The notes under the pieces: model-generated
The model's input: only the letters and a program-made list of their open reading frames with translations
Told to the model about the DNA's origin: nothing
Databases searched by the model: none
Translations under genes and position numbers: made by a program
Shown here: positions 18,555-27,581 of the stretch, one piece after another
Numbering within the stretch: position 1 is the stretch's first letter
Layout of the letters: every line of letters begins with the position of its first letter
Source of the DNA: Arthrobacter sp. ISL-5
Lineage (GTDB): Bacteria; Actinomycetota; Actinomycetes; Actinomycetales; Micrococcaceae
Assembly: GCF_018613835.1 (NCBI RefSeq)
Contig: NZ_JAGGPM010000020.1
Coordinates: 1 to 64,000 of the forward strand
Direction: 5' to 3'
Length of the DNA stretch: 64,000 nucleotides

Positions 18555-18611
18555 TTACCCACAGAGTTATCCACAGGTTTATCCACTGTGATATCCACCG
18601 CATTATCCACC
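18555..18611 (+). promoter_or_regulatory. DnaA-box array B, five boxes phased at 12 bp
   Basis: 9-mers start at 18555 (TTACCCACA), 18567 (TTATCCACA), 18579 (TTATCCACT), 18591 (ATATCCACC) and 18603 (TTATCCACC). All have the same orientation and exactly three bases between them, matching the phase and direction of array A. Confidence 0.82.
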
Positions 18612-19096
18612 GGCACTCATGCCCATTGGGACCCGTTCGACTCACACCAGCAGCTCTCTGCCAGGTCCGTCCCTAGACCGTCCTCGCCAACTACGAACGA
18701 CGTACTCACGCCAGAGTTAGAGATTCGACTCTTCGGCATCGACACGCACCTCGTCTACAGGTGAGTCGACAGGCATCATCTTCTATGGGCGGAGAACAGA
18801 AGTTCCCACTGGGATGGCGGATTCTGAGTACCCTACGTGCGCTGGTCAGGACATCGAATGGACCTGTGCCGAGGGCATCAACAGATCACACTGTGAATTT
18901 CAAGTTCAAGTTACTGCCGCAAAGCACTGCGAACCGAAGTCGGGGGAGCGCCCACAGCGCCACGTAACGCCCAGCTCGCTGCGCGACGCGGTCGGACTAT
19001 GTTCGCGCTTGGCTCCCTCGTCCCGTGTCTGACCCGGCCCTGGACGGCCACGGTCCGTCGGCAGGGAACAGTCGATACAGGACAGTCGGCACAGAC

Positions 19097-19110
19097 GTTT
19101 CACGTGAAAC
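19097..19110. promoter_or_regulatory. parS site 6
   Basis: Perfect GTTTCACGTGAAAC, flanked symmetrically by C and G. Confidence 0.94.
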
Positions 19111-19767
19111 GTTGACGACAAGGTCCCACAAAGGGCGGGTCACGCGGGAACATATCCACCGTGAAATTGACGGACAATCTACGAGCGCAGTCAAGGAGCG
19201 CTGTGCAGCGCTGCCAAAGTGAGCAGTGTCCCAAGCAGCCAAAGGCCTAAGGGTCATGCCGGCCCCGGTGAGCCGCGTCTTCCCCTCAGCAGCTGACATG
19301 GAGCCCGGAGACATGAGCGCCGACGTCTCTGCGTCTTGCACCGAGATATCTTGGTGATGACAGCGCCAGAGCGATGGGGGACCGTCCGGCGCTCAGTCCG
19401 CAGGAACTCATCAGGAGACCGCTGAATCCGGCGCGCCCGCCCATTGGCAGGCCCACAACTCTGAAGCTATCCAGCGCCAAAAACCGACACGAGAGCCAAA
19501 GAACTGCCACCAGGAACACCTTCAGGATCATCCAGGGCCACCGTCTCCGAGTCGAGTACGAGCACGTCCATCCACGAAAAGCTCATAGCTTGCTACCCGC
19601 GTTCCTCGTTCAACGGTGGACTTCACAAGTCAGACCCTCCGCCGACCGCCGCCGCACCGACTTCTCGGATAGCACCCTCGGAGTGGCAGTATGCCCGGCC
19701 GGCCATACCGGGCCGGTACACCGGAGTGGCGATGTCGTTCCAAGGAGGATCAGGAATCACAACAGTG

Positions 19768-19845
19768 TCGTAGGTCCCGCAGGTTCGTAGGTCCCAAGAT
19801 TTCGTAGGTCCCAACCCTTGGCAGATCCCAGGACTTGGCAGGTCC
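19768..19845 (+). repeat. Imperfect tandem repeats of about 17 bp
   Basis: TTCGTAGGTCCC-type units at about 19768, 19784 and 19801, followed by related CTTGGCAGATCCC and CTTGGCAGGTCC units at 19817 and 19834. Non-coding. Confidence 0.6.
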
Positions 19846-20228
19846 AGAGAGCGGCTCGGAAGAGCACCGTGGCTGAACCTCCCGCCAGCGGGTCGTCGCC
19901 GCCGGAAGTGGACTGCGCCGCCCACCGCACCGACTGGACCACTCAGTCATTTGCCTGACTATAGTTCGCTAACAAGGGAGAACAGCTGCAGCGCCCCCCG
20001 ACCCCGCAATTTGGTGGCGAGATTCCCGTGCAGCTGACTGCGCTACGCATTTACCTTTGTGGGTACCGACTTCAACGCATTCGGGGCCGACGCCACACCG
20101 ACCTATATATGGGACGTAGATGCACCTTTGCAGCACAGTCCCAACTAAACCGTCTACGTCCCGCGAGCCCGCCGACCAAGAATCGAGCCAACCAAAAGCC
20201 GGGCCCTCGACATTGCTTCAGACGGTCC

Positions 20229-20242
20229 GTTTCACGTGAAAC
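20229..20242. promoter_or_regulatory. parS site 7
   Basis: Perfect GTTTCACGTGAAAC. Confidence 0.94.
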
Positions 20243-20367
20243 GTACTGGGGGAGCCGTGTGGATACTTCAGGCTGGCTCGTTACTGTGCAGTCCTCCTGC
20301 GCTGCAACGACACCGCCGATGGTGGCCTGCATTACATCCGAGCTGTGCCCATCCATCCGGATCAATC

Positions 20368-20418
20368 GCCGGAATAGGCCACCTGCCGGAATGGGCCACC
20401 CGCCGGAACAGATCACCC
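20368..20418 (+). repeat. 17-bp tandem repeat, three units
   Basis: Units starting GCCGGAA at 20368, 20385 and 20402 share a GCCGGAAyrGrycACC pattern. Non-coding, in the trxA-parB island. Confidence 0.65.
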
Positions 20419-21073
20419 ATCCCCGCAGCCGGAACAGCGGGCGCAAGGGCGCAGGCAGAGTCCCCGTATGCGAATTGAGCCGCGTAATGGGCGTGCGAGG
20501 CCCTGGTTCACGGTCACGTAGGAACCGTCCTTGCGGCATCCTCCAGCAGCAACAGCGGCGGTTTCCAGGGCCGCGAGTTAATCAAAGACAGCGCAGCCGG
20601 ATCATTAATGCTCTTATCCGCCTGCCAAGGCCCCCTCAGTGGCGTGGGAGGAGGACCGGGCCCTGCATTCCATGGACGCTCAACAGCGGTTAGGCTAGGT
20701 CGGCAGGGCAATCGGAGGCGGCTATGTGGGGTGCTGGGGCGGCCCGAGCGGCCATAGCGAGACACAATCGCAAGTACGGTACATTCAACTGCTTGTCCGC
20801 CGCCGGAGGACTCGCCCCACGGCCTGGCCGCGGCGGCTACGAACGACGCTAACACGTTCAACAGGACCGTTCACTCCATGGGATGAACCCATTAAAGGGG
20901 GACCATTCGCGGATCCTGGAGCGGGATTCACTAATACCCCTCGATATATGCGGCGACAACGGTACTAATACAAACCAGCGTAAAAGCAACATGAGGAACA
21001 TTTCCCGCGGAACATCGCCTTCGAACTTTGCCCGCGGTCCATCGCCCGCGGTCCGCTGCCCGGCGCCAGTAAG

Positions 21074-21172
21074 CCCGATCAGTAAAGCCGGTCAGGCAGC
21101 CCGATCAGTAGAGCCGGTCAGGCAGCCCGATCAGTAGGTCCGATCAGCAACGCCGATCAGGCAGCCCGATCA
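21074..21172 (+). repeat. 26-bp tandem repeat with a degenerate third unit
   Basis: Units at 21074-21099 and 21100-21125 begin CCCGATCAGTA and differ at one base. A 39-bp expanded copy follows at 21126-21164, then the start of another at 21165. Adjacent units without unique spacers rule out a CRISPR array. Confidence 0.8.
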
Positions 21173-21326
21173 ACTGGCACGCTGTGCTGCGGCCGCGACT
21201 GCAGCAACCTCGACCCGGCCGCTCTCAAACACTACGGCAGGCAGCATCTACGTGGTTGGGGTGCGAACTCGGAGCAGTGCTGGTCGAAGAAGAAGCCGAA
21301 ACGGAGAAATTGGCCAAGATAAACAG

Positions 21327-21364
21327 ACCAAACAAAAGGGCCCGTTTCACGTGAAACGGGCCCT
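21327..21364 (-). terminator. parB terminator built around parS site 8
   Basis: A perfect 28-bp palindrome (21337-21364) has the parS core GTTTCACGTGAAAC (21344-21357) at its centre, extended by seven complementary bases on each side. Reading the minus strand it starts 15 bp after the parB stop and is followed by TTTTGTTTGG, the form of a Rho-independent terminator. One element seems to serve both as terminator and as ParB site. Confidence 0.8.
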
Positions 21365-21379
21365 CAAAATGCGATATTT

Positions 21380-22702
21380 CTAGCTTTCGGCCCCAGGAGC
21401 CAACACGTCCATGATTCTGTTGAGATCTTCCACGCTGGCGAACTCGATGCTGACGCGTCCCTTACGTGCACCCAACGAGATTTTGACGTTGGTGTCGAGG
21501 CGATCAGAAAGTGAGGAAGCCAGATAATCCAAGCGTTCGTGGCGCGCACCGGGACGGGGGATGTTGTTCTTCGCCGGTGTGGCAGGTTCACGGTGAAGAG
21601 TGACGGCTTCCTCCGTGGCCCGTACAGACATACCTTCGGCCACAATCTTTTGTGCAAGGCGTTCCATGGCGGCTGCGTCCGGCAAAGAGAGCAGTGCCCG
21701 GGCGTGTCCTGCGGAGATGACGTTTGCGGCCACGCGGCGCTGCACCAGCGGCGGAAGCTTGAGCAGTCGGAGCGTGTTCGACACCTGGGGGCGCGAACGG
21801 CCGATACGGTCAGCGAGTTGCTCGTGAGTCGTGCCGAAGTCTTCGAGGAGCTGCTGATAGGCGGCAGCCTCTTCGAGCGGGTTCAGCTGGCTGCGGTGCA
21901 GGTTCTCCAGCAGTGCATCGCGCAGCAGGTCATCATCCGTTGTATCACGGACGATTGCGGGGATCGTGTCCAGGCCTGCGGCCTGAACCGCCCGCCAGCG
22001 GCGTTCACCCATGACCAGCTCATAGGGTTCACCACCCTTTTCGGTTGAAGTACGAACCACAATTGGCTGGAGAACGCCTATTTCCCGAACCGAGTGAACC
22101 AGCTCTGCCATATCGTCCTCATCGAAGACGGTGCGGGGCTGTTTCCGGTTGGGATGAATGTCACCCACGGGAATTTCGGCAAACCGCACGCCCGGGACCT
22201 CAACAAGTTCGACGTCATTGCCAACTGCCCGGAAGACCGCAGCTGACTCATCGTAGGTTCCAACAGCTGCATTGGCCGGCACTTCATCGGCGGGCACTTC
22301 ATCACTGGGCTTTCCGGCGGAGGTGGCAGCAGGCTCGGCCTCCGAGGCGGAACCGCGTCGCTTGTCCACCGTCTTCTCAGCCTTCGCTTCGGACCCGGCA
22401 GCAGACGACCCGGCAGCAGCGGACCGAGCGCCATCGGCTTTCACCGGAGCGGCCTTGTCCGTTGCCTCCTTGCTGCCGGCCTCGGCAGCGGCAGAACCCT
22501 TGGATCCGGAGGACCGGCCGGGCGTCGTCGGCGAGGGTTCAACAGCGGGAGCAGTTTCAGCGGACGCGGACTTGCGCGCTTCCGGAAAGAAAAGGTCCAC
22601 GGGGCGTGACGGCGCTGTTCCGCTGCCCGAAGCGTTTGTCGAGGCGGAACTTGGAATGAGTGCGCCAAGACCGCGACCGAGCCCGCGTCGCTTATCGCTC
22701 AT
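21380..22702 (-). CDS. parB: Chromosome-partitioning protein ParB
   Basis: About 440 aa from the ATG at 22702 (RBS GGAGGG). It binds parS, slides as a CTP-dependent clamp and recruits ParA and SMC. The N-terminal ParA-interacting peptide [14 protein letters not shown] is followed by an unusually long Ala/Ser/Glu-rich linker (residues 20-165). The CTP-binding domain has GERRWRA (232-238) and ENLHR (266-270), the helix-turn-helix is at about 293-315, and the C-terminal dimerisation domain ends the protein. The longer open frame upstream is rejected because the conserved peptide starts at MSDKRRG. It follows parA by 67 bp. Confidence 0.97.
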   Translation of the reverse strand: MSDKRRGLGRGLGALIPSSASTNASGSGTAPSRPVDLFFPEARKSASAETAPAVEPSPTTPGRSSGSKGSAAAEAGSKEATDKAAPVKADGARSAAAGSSAAGSEAKAEKTVDKRRGSASEAEPAATSAGKPSDEVPADEVPANAAVGTYDESAAVFRAVGNDVELVEVPGVRFAEIPVGDIHPNRKQPRTVFDEDDMAELVHSVREIGVLQPIVVRTSTEKGGEPYELVMGERRWRAVQAAGLDTIPAIVRDTTDDDLLRDALLENLHRSQLNPLEEAAAYQQLLEDFGTTHEQLADRIGRSRPQVSNTLRLLKLPPLVQRRVAANVISAGHARALLSLPDAAAMERLAQKIVAEGMSVRATEEAVTLHREPATPAKNNIPRPGARHERLDYLASSLSDRLDTNVKISLGARKGRVSIEFASVEDLNRIMDVLAPGAES

Positions 22703-22769
22703 GGATAAATCCCTCCATTGGAAGAGCCCGGCTATGCCTGGCTCCGGCTGTTGCAGTGTTTGGAAAATT

Positions 22770-23825
22770 CTAGCGTTCAGCGATTTCCGCTGCGGCTTCC
22801 AGGTAGGAAAGGGCACCGCTGGAGGATGGATCGTACGTCATAACCGTTTGCTGATAGCTGGGCGCCTCGGAGATGCGCACGGAGCGCGGAACAACAGCGC
22901 CCAGCACCTGGTCCGGGAAGTGTTGGCGCACCTCAGCGGCGACCTGCGCAGCCAGATTCGTCCGGCCGTCGTACATGGTCAGCAGAATGGTGGAAACTTC
23001 CAGATCAGCATTCAAATGCTTCTGGATCATCTCGATGTTCTTCAGCAGCTGGCTGAGGCCCTCCAGAGCGTAATACTCACACTGGATGGGGATCAGGACC
23101 TCGCCTGCGGCGCAGAATGCATTCACCGTCAGCAGGCCAAGACTTGGCGGGCAGTCGATGAATATATAGTCCAGCCGTTCCTCGCCCTTTTTCTGGCGGG
23201 ACTTGGCGTAAACGTCGATGGCGCGTCGGAGCCGCTGCTCCCGGGCCACGAGAGACACCAGCTCAATTTCGGCGCCGGCCAAGTGGATGGTGGCAGGAGC
23301 ACAGATGAGGTTGCTGATGTCGGGGCAGGGAGCCACGACGTCCTCCAGCGGCAAATCATTGATCAGGACGTCGTAGATGCTGTCGACGTCGGCATGATGT
23401 TCGATGCCCAAAGCGGTGGAGGCGTTGCCCTGCGGGTCAATATCGATAACCAGGACATTCAGCCCGGCGGCCGCCAGAGCGGCCGCGATGTTGACGGTGG
23501 TGGTGGTCTTACCCACGCCACCTTTTTGGTTTGAAACTGTGAAGACGCGGGTTTTCTCGGGCTTAGGAAGGTCGCGGCCCAGAAGCCTCTCCCGGCGCCT
23601 GTTCTCGTGCGCGAGTTCGCGGGCGATGGGGCTTGAGTCGTCCAAGGTGTCCAGTACGTTCCCGGTGGCCGGTGTTTCACGTGAAACGTTCGCGGTACTC
23701 ATGCTGCCCACAACCGAATTCAGGTGATTGGAGGCCGTAGCGACCGAGGGTACACCAAAGGCGCGTGCCGACCCCAAGGACACGAACGGGGGAATCCGCT
23801 GCGTGGAGGTTTCGCTACTGGTCAC
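22770..23825 (-). CDS. parA: Chromosome-partitioning ATPase ParA (Soj)
   Basis: 351 aa. A dimerising ATPase that positions ParB-origin complexes. Deviant Walker [11 protein letters not shown] at 101-110, Walker B region [12 protein letters not shown]. About 95 residues precede the Walker motif, longer than in many ParAs. Within that extension Asn46 to Thr51 (NVSRET) is encoded by parS site 9, so the DNA site constrains the protein sequence there. Start: GTG at 23825, with an ATG at 23702 ([10 protein letters not shown]) as a plausible shorter alternative. First gene of parAB, 87 bp after rsmG. Confidence 0.96.
   Translation of the reverse strand: MTSSETSTQRIPPFVSLGSARAFGVPSVATASNHLNSVVGSMSTANVSRETPATGNVLDTLDDSSPIARELAHENRRRERLLGRDLPKPEKTRVFTVSNQKGGVGKTTTTVNIAAALAAAGLNVLVIDIDPQGNASTALGIEHHADVDSIYDVLINDLPLEDVVAPCPDISNLICAPATIHLAGAEIELVSLVAREQRLRRAIDVYAKSRQKKGEERLDYIFIDCPPSLGLLTVNAFCAAGEVLIPIQCEYYALEGLSQLLKNIEMIQKHLNADLEVSTILLTMYDGRTNLAAQVAAEVRQHFPDQVLGAVVPRSVRISEAPSYQQTVMTYDPSSSGALSYLEAAAEIAER
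23674..23687. promoter_or_regulatory. parS site 9, inside the parA reading frame
   Basis: Perfect GTTTCACGTGAAAC near the 5' end of parA. ParB could repress or mark its own operon here. Confidence 0.93.
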
Positions 23826-23912
23826 TGGGACACACTCACTCTCGTTCGGCTTTTTGCTGCCGTTCTCTAGCCTAACCGCTACGCCCTCAAGACCTGTGGC
23901 ACCGGGCCTGGG

Positions 23913-24563
23913 CTAGGCGATCTTTTGGGTCTTCTTCACTACAATGCGCACCACGGTGGTGGGTTCCTCCAGCAGATCCTGCCCCACCGTCACAACGGAA
24001 GTCTGCACTCCGCCGAGCTTGCGGATCACCTTAGCGGCCTTTTCAATTTCCTCTGCGGCACTGCGGCCCTTGATGGCCACGACTTCACCGTCGCCATCCA
24101 ACAGCGGGATGGTCAGGCCGGCCAAATTACTCAGTGCCGACACTGCCCGAGCGGTCACAACGTCAGCCTTCACCATTCCGACGGCCAGTTCAGCCCGGGT
24201 GCGCATAACCGTAACATTGCTCAGTCCGAGATCGTCAACGACCTCCTGCAGCCAGATGACCCGCCGCTCCAGCGGCTCGATGAGGGTCAGCTCCAGATCC
24301 GGGCGGGCGATGGCCAGGCAAAGGCCCGGCAGGCCCGCTCCGCTGCCGACGTCAACCACGTGACTTCCGTGCGCAATTTCGCTTTCAATAACCGCACAGT
24401 TCAGGACGTGGCGTCCCCACAGCCGGGGAATTTCCCGCGGACCGATGAGCCCGCGTTCGGTTCCCGATGTGGCGAGGTGCTCCACATACCGCTCGGCCAA
24501 GCCAAGGCGGTCCCCGAAGATCTTTTCCGCAGCCTGGCGTTCGGCCGGCGTTATTTCCACCAT
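23913..24563 (-). CDS. rsmG: 16S rRNA (guanine-N7) methyltransferase RsmG (GidB)
   Basis: 216 aa. It methylates G527 (E. coli numbering) of 16S rRNA with SAM. The SAM-binding motif VDVGSGAGLPGLCLA is at about 69-83, followed by the acidic strand end LTLIEPLERR. Length is standard. It follows jag by 19 bp. Loss of this gene in bacteria gives low-level streptomycin resistance; here it is intact. Confidence 0.96.
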   Translation of the reverse strand: MVEITPAERQAAEKIFGDRLGLAERYVEHLATSGTERGLIGPREIPRLWGRHVLNCAVIESEIAHGSHVVDVGSGAGLPGLCLAIARPDLELTLIEPLERRVIWLQEVVDDLGLSNVTVMRTRAELAVGMVKADVVTARAVSALSNLAGLTIPLLDGDGEVVAIKGRSAAEEIEKAAKVIRKLGGVQTSVVTVGQDLLEEPTTVVRIVVKKTQKIA

Positions 24564-24582
24564 CAGTTGACCAGCCGGCGAT

Positions 24583-25146
24583 TCAGTCGGCGGAGACGAC
24601 GATGTGCCGACCGGCGCCTTCGCCCTCGGACTCGCTTACCATCCCGAGATCGGCCACGGCGTCGTGCACGATCTTGCGCTCATAGGCGCTCATAGGCTCA
24701 AGCGCGACGGCCTTACCGGTTTCCTTGACGGACGCCACGGCATCCTCGGCGATCTTCTGCAGGTGGCCCGCGCGCTCCTTGCGGTACCCGTTGATGTCGA
24801 GCACCAAGCGTGACCGGTTGTCCGTTGCCGAAAGAACCGAGAGACGGGTCAGCTCCTGGAGTGCTTCCAGTACCTCCCCGTCCCGACCCACCAGGCTCTC
24901 CAAGCCGGCAGACTCTTCCTCTGCGACGATCGAGATGTAGGTCCGTCCGTTGCGGACCTCGATGTCGATGTCGCCGTCGATGTCGGCAATGTCGAGCAGT
25001 TCCTCCAGGTAGTCAGCCGCGACGTCGCCTTCTTCTTCCAGGCGGCTCGCAGTCGTACCCTTACCGGCGTTCACTGCCTCGGTGGCGTCGTCCTGGTCTT
25101 CGCTGACATCAGCGGAAAGTGCGTGCTCAGAGCTCTCAACAGACAT
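24583..25146 (-). CDS. Jag/KhpB-type RNA-binding protein with KH and R3H domains
   Basis: 187 aa. An acidic N-terminal region (residues 1-45) is followed by a KH-like segment (about 50-115, with GRDGEVLEALQELTRL) and an R3H domain (about 120-180, RKERAGHLQKIAEDA, MSAYERKIVHDAV). This is the actinobacterial single-stranded nucleic-acid-binding protein (Rv3920c type). Its start shares bases with the yidC stop (TAATG), so translation is coupled. Confidence 0.93.
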   Translation of the reverse strand: MSVESSEHALSADVSEDQDDATEAVNAGKGTTASRLEEEGDVAADYLEELLDIADIDGDIDIEVRNGRTYISIVAEEESAGLESLVGRDGEVLEALQELTRLSVLSATDNRSRLVLDINGYRKERAGHLQKIAEDAVASVKETGKAVALEPMSAYERKIVHDAVADLGMVSESEGEGAGRHIVVSAD

Positions 25147-26120
25147 TACTTCTTCTTCCTGTTCTTACGTTGTGGCTGAATGCGCTGGCTGCGGGCTTGC
25201 GCAACCGCAGCGGCGGCAGCGGCCTCAGCCTCGGCGTCGACTTTCTTGCCACCCAAGATAGGCAGGGCCGGCAGGCCCTTGGCGGCACGGCGCTCGGCGA
25301 GGGCCTTCGCGGCCGGGGATCCCGGCGTCGGCATGCGGCGGATGACGAAGAACTGCTGCGCCATGGTCCAGAGGTTGGTGGTGGTCCAGTAGATGAGGAC
25401 ACCGATGGGGAAGTTGATGCCACCCACACCGAACACAATCGGCAGGATGTAGAGCATCATCTTCTGCTGGCGCATGAACGGGCTGGCCATGGCCTCTTCG
25501 GACATGTTCTTGGCCATGATCTGCTTCTGCGTGATGAACTGCGAGGCCGTCATGGCCAGGATCATCACGATGGAGAGGATCCAGACCGCGGTCTGGTTAC
25601 CTGCGCCGCCGTGCAGCAGGGAAGCCGAAAGCGTAGCTCCAAAGATGCTTGAATCGTCGAACTGCACGACCTGTTCGTGGCTCATCGCCCCAATGCCGGC
25701 ACCCTTGGTCCGGGCGGCGGTGATGCCGGAGAGCACCTGGAACAGCGCGAAGAAGAACGGCATCTGGATCAGCATGGGCAGGCAGGCGGAGAACGGGTTG
25801 GTCCCGTGCTTCTTGTACATGGCCATCTGTTCCTGGGCCATGGCCTGGCGGGACAGCTGGTCGGTCTTGCCCTTGTACTTGTCCTGCAGCTTCTTGAGGT
25901 CCGGCTGCAGGAGCTGCATACCGCGCTGGGCCTTGATCTGCTTTACGAACACGGGAATCAGGGCCGCACGGATCACCAGCACCAGCCCGATGATGGACAG
26001 CGTCCACGTCCAGCCGTTGGCAGCCGGCATCCCAATGCTGCTCAGGCCCTCATGGAAGCCCACCATGATGACTGACACCAGCCACTTGAAGGGAAACATG
26101 ATTGTTTCAAAGAAGTCCAT
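25146..26120 (-). CDS. yidC: Membrane protein insertase YidC
   Basis: 324 aa. It inserts membrane proteins alone or with SecYEG. An N-terminal membrane helix, a second hydrophobic helix with the conserved groove Arg (IIGLVLVIRAALIPVF), a cytoplasmic coiled region (LQPDLKKLQDKYKGK) and later membrane segments are visible. The basic tail ends RKNRKKK, a ribosome-contact feature. It is actinobacterial in type, without the large periplasmic domain of E. coli YidC. It lies 16 bp after yidD and overlaps jag. Confidence 0.96.
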   Translation of the reverse strand: MDFFETIMFPFKWLVSVIMVGFHEGLSSIGMPAANGWTWTLSIIGLVLVIRAALIPVFVKQIKAQRGMQLLQPDLKKLQDKYKGKTDQLSRQAMAQEQMAMYKKHGTNPFSACLPMLIQMPFFFALFQVLSGITAARTKGAGIGAMSHEQVVQFDDSSIFGATLSASLLHGGAGNQTAVWILSIVMILAMTASQFITQKQIMAKNMSEEAMASPFMRQQKMMLYILPIVFGVGGINFPIGVLIYWTTTNLWTMAQQFFVIRRMPTPGSPAAKALAERRAAKGLPALPILGGKKVDAEAEAAAAAAVAQARSQRIQPQRKNRKKK

Positions 26121-26136
26121 ACGATATCCCTATTCG

Positions 26137-26532
26137 TTAGGCCGCAGCGCGGCCTTCTCCATCAGTCCGAGCAGCCAGGTATTTATCCGGGTTGTTCAGC
26201 ACAACAATTGTGGGGGTCTGGTTGTCGGGCCATTCGCGGTGGCCGGCGGGGACGTGGTCCACGCCACCGGCGTTCCAGGGGTGACAGCGCACCAGGCGCC
26301 TGGCCGCAAGCCAGCTTCCCTTGACGGCTCCGTGAACCGTGATTGCCTCCAGCGCGTACGCCGAACACGAAGGAAAGAAGCGGCAGACCTGTCCGTACAA
26401 GGGTGAAATCACCTTGCGGTAGGCCTTCAGCAGAAGAATGAGGATATTGCGCGGCAGGTTCCAGAAGAATCTGCCGGCAGCCGCCGCTGCGGACTTGAGG
26501 GAAGGGACGACGGCGGCAGTCAGGTCAAGCAC
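26137..26532 (-). CDS. yidD: Membrane protein insertion efficiency factor YidD
   Basis: 131 aa. The conserved core is recognisable: PRNILILLLKAYRKVISPL, then CRFFPSCSAYALEA, then the RLVRCHPW block. The first 20 residues and the C-terminal 25 residues are not conserved. The start is a GTG that overlaps the rnpA stop by 8 bp; a start closer to the core is possible. It aids YidC-dependent insertion. Confidence 0.93.
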   Translation of the reverse strand: MLDLTAAVVPSLKSAAAAAGRFFWNLPRNILILLLKAYRKVISPLYGQVCRFFPSCSAYALEAITVHGAVKGSWLAARRLVRCHPWNAGGVDHVPAGHREWPDNQTPTIVVLNNPDKYLAARTDGEGRAAA

Positions 26533-26935
26533 GCGGTGTCCCTTCCTGTGTTGTTCCGTTCGATCGCATTGCAGCCGACTTTGGATGGCGGCTACCCAGC
26601 CGCTTCATGGTTACTTCCAAGGCAGCGTTGTAATCCGCCAGCAGTTCTTGCCAGCTGGCAGTTGCCGATGCGGGCAGGGCACGCACCACAATAGCGAACC
26701 CGGTACCGTACTCGCGCAGCGAGACAGCACCGGCTTCCCTAAGTCTCCTCTTAACGAGGTTCCTGGCAACAGCGTTCCCGACACCCTTGGAAACGATGAA
26801 CCCGATCCTGCTGGGTTCATCGGCACCGATAGTTGCCGTATATAAGACTACGTTCCGGCGTCCATTGCGGACGCCGGAACGTACAGTTGTTGAAAAATCG
26901 GTTGAAGTCCTCAGACGGTTCCTGGTGGCCAGCAC
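26525..26935 (-). CDS. rnpA: Ribonuclease P protein component
   Basis: 136 aa. It partners RNase P RNA in 5' processing of tRNAs. The typical N-terminus (LATRNRLRTSTDF) and the RNR signature block (GNAVARNLVKRRLREA) are present. Start is the GTG at 26935. It follows rpmH by 40 bp and overlaps yidD. Confidence 0.95.
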   Translation of the reverse strand: MLATRNRLRTSTDFSTTVRSGVRNGRRNVVLYTATIGADEPSRIGFIVSKGVGNAVARNLVKRRLREAGAVSLREYGTGFAIVVRALPASATASWQELLADYNAALEVTMKRLGSRHPKSAAMRSNGTTQEGTPRA

Positions 26936-26975
26936 CGTTAAACTCGCAAGGGGAAGATAACCGACGAGTCAGTAT

Positions 26976-27113
26976 TTAGGCCGACAGTTCGACGCGGCCC
27001 TTGCCGCGGCGGGCAGCCAGGATGGCGCGGCCGGCACGGGTGCGCATACGAAGGCGGAAGCCGTGCTTCTTGGCTCGACGGCGGTTATTCGGCTGAAAAG
27101 TCCGCTTGCTCAC
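26976..27113 (-). CDS. rpmH: 50S ribosomal protein L34
   Basis: 45 aa: GTG start at 27113, TAA at 26978-26976. The sequence is unmistakable L34 ([20 protein letters not shown], then [18 protein letters not shown]). It heads the rpmH-rnpA-yidD-yidC-jag-rsmG run and is divergent from dnaA. Confidence 0.98.
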   Translation of the reverse strand: MSKRTFQPNNRRRAKKHGFRLRMRTRAGRAILAARRGKGRVELSA

Positions 27114-27581
27114 GTTAGTTACTCCAGTGGATCAAAGGTGCGCCCACCCGATCAAAAAGGGGAAGAACTGGCCGACGCTAAGTTTTGTATATGTCTGCTT
27201 CCCCCGATTCCCGGAACGCTGGGCGTCTGGGAGGTCCAAATGGGGTCAGAAAGCAGGCACAAAGGACTCCACAACGTTAGGCCAAAACGCGACCCCGAGT
27301 CAAACCGGCAGGCGGCCCACCGTGTTTCCCCAACTGTGGTTAACCGGCGTCCCCAACCTGTGGATGAAGTGGATCACAAGCCCCTTTTTCGAACCACAAC
27401 CGTGTAATTATCCACAAGCCACTTCCCAGCTATCTTCTGGCCTTTTCATCCCCTAGAGTGGCCCAGTAGCCGATTATCCACGGACTGTGCATAACCCTGT
27501 GGATGAAGCCGGGACAGTACCCTGGATCCAGGCTTGCGGCTGCACGTAATGCAGGTAAGCAAGCTTTGAGGAACCCGATTG
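27114..27581. promoter_or_regulatory. rpmH-dnaA intergenic region with DnaA boxes
   Basis: 468 bp with no gene. It holds divergent promoters and several DnaA boxes: TTATCCACA at 27408, and a phased set at 27474 (TTATCCACG), 27486 (TGTGCATAA) and 27498 (TGTGGATGA), again spaced exactly 12 bp but with mixed orientation. The position just before dnaA fits autoregulation and a contribution to the origin. Confidence 0.75.

Larger units (their letters stand above)
14606..21379. other. Gene-free parS/DnaA-box island between trxA and parB
   Basis: I find no credible gene in these 6.77 kb. Open frames up to 267 aa exist, but they carry no recognisable domain, start without good RBSs, have Cys/His/Arg-rich random-looking composition, and run through parS and DnaA-box clusters. 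GC looks lower than in the neighbouring genes. Functional signals are eight perfect parS sites, two 12-bp-phased DnaA-box arrays (18175-18219 and 18555-18611), several families of short tandem repeats, and a terminator palindrome at the parB end. It lies 6-13 kb from dnaA, where actinobacterial centromere regions normally are. Confidence 0.8.

Noticed and set aside
20028..20693. 221-codon open frame in the island
   Set aside because: Composition is unlike the neighbouring proteins, it crosses parS site 7 and the 17-bp tandem repeat, and no motif is visible.
21074..21172. Possible CRISPR array
   Set aside because: Units are directly adjacent without unique spacers of uniform length, and no cas genes are near.
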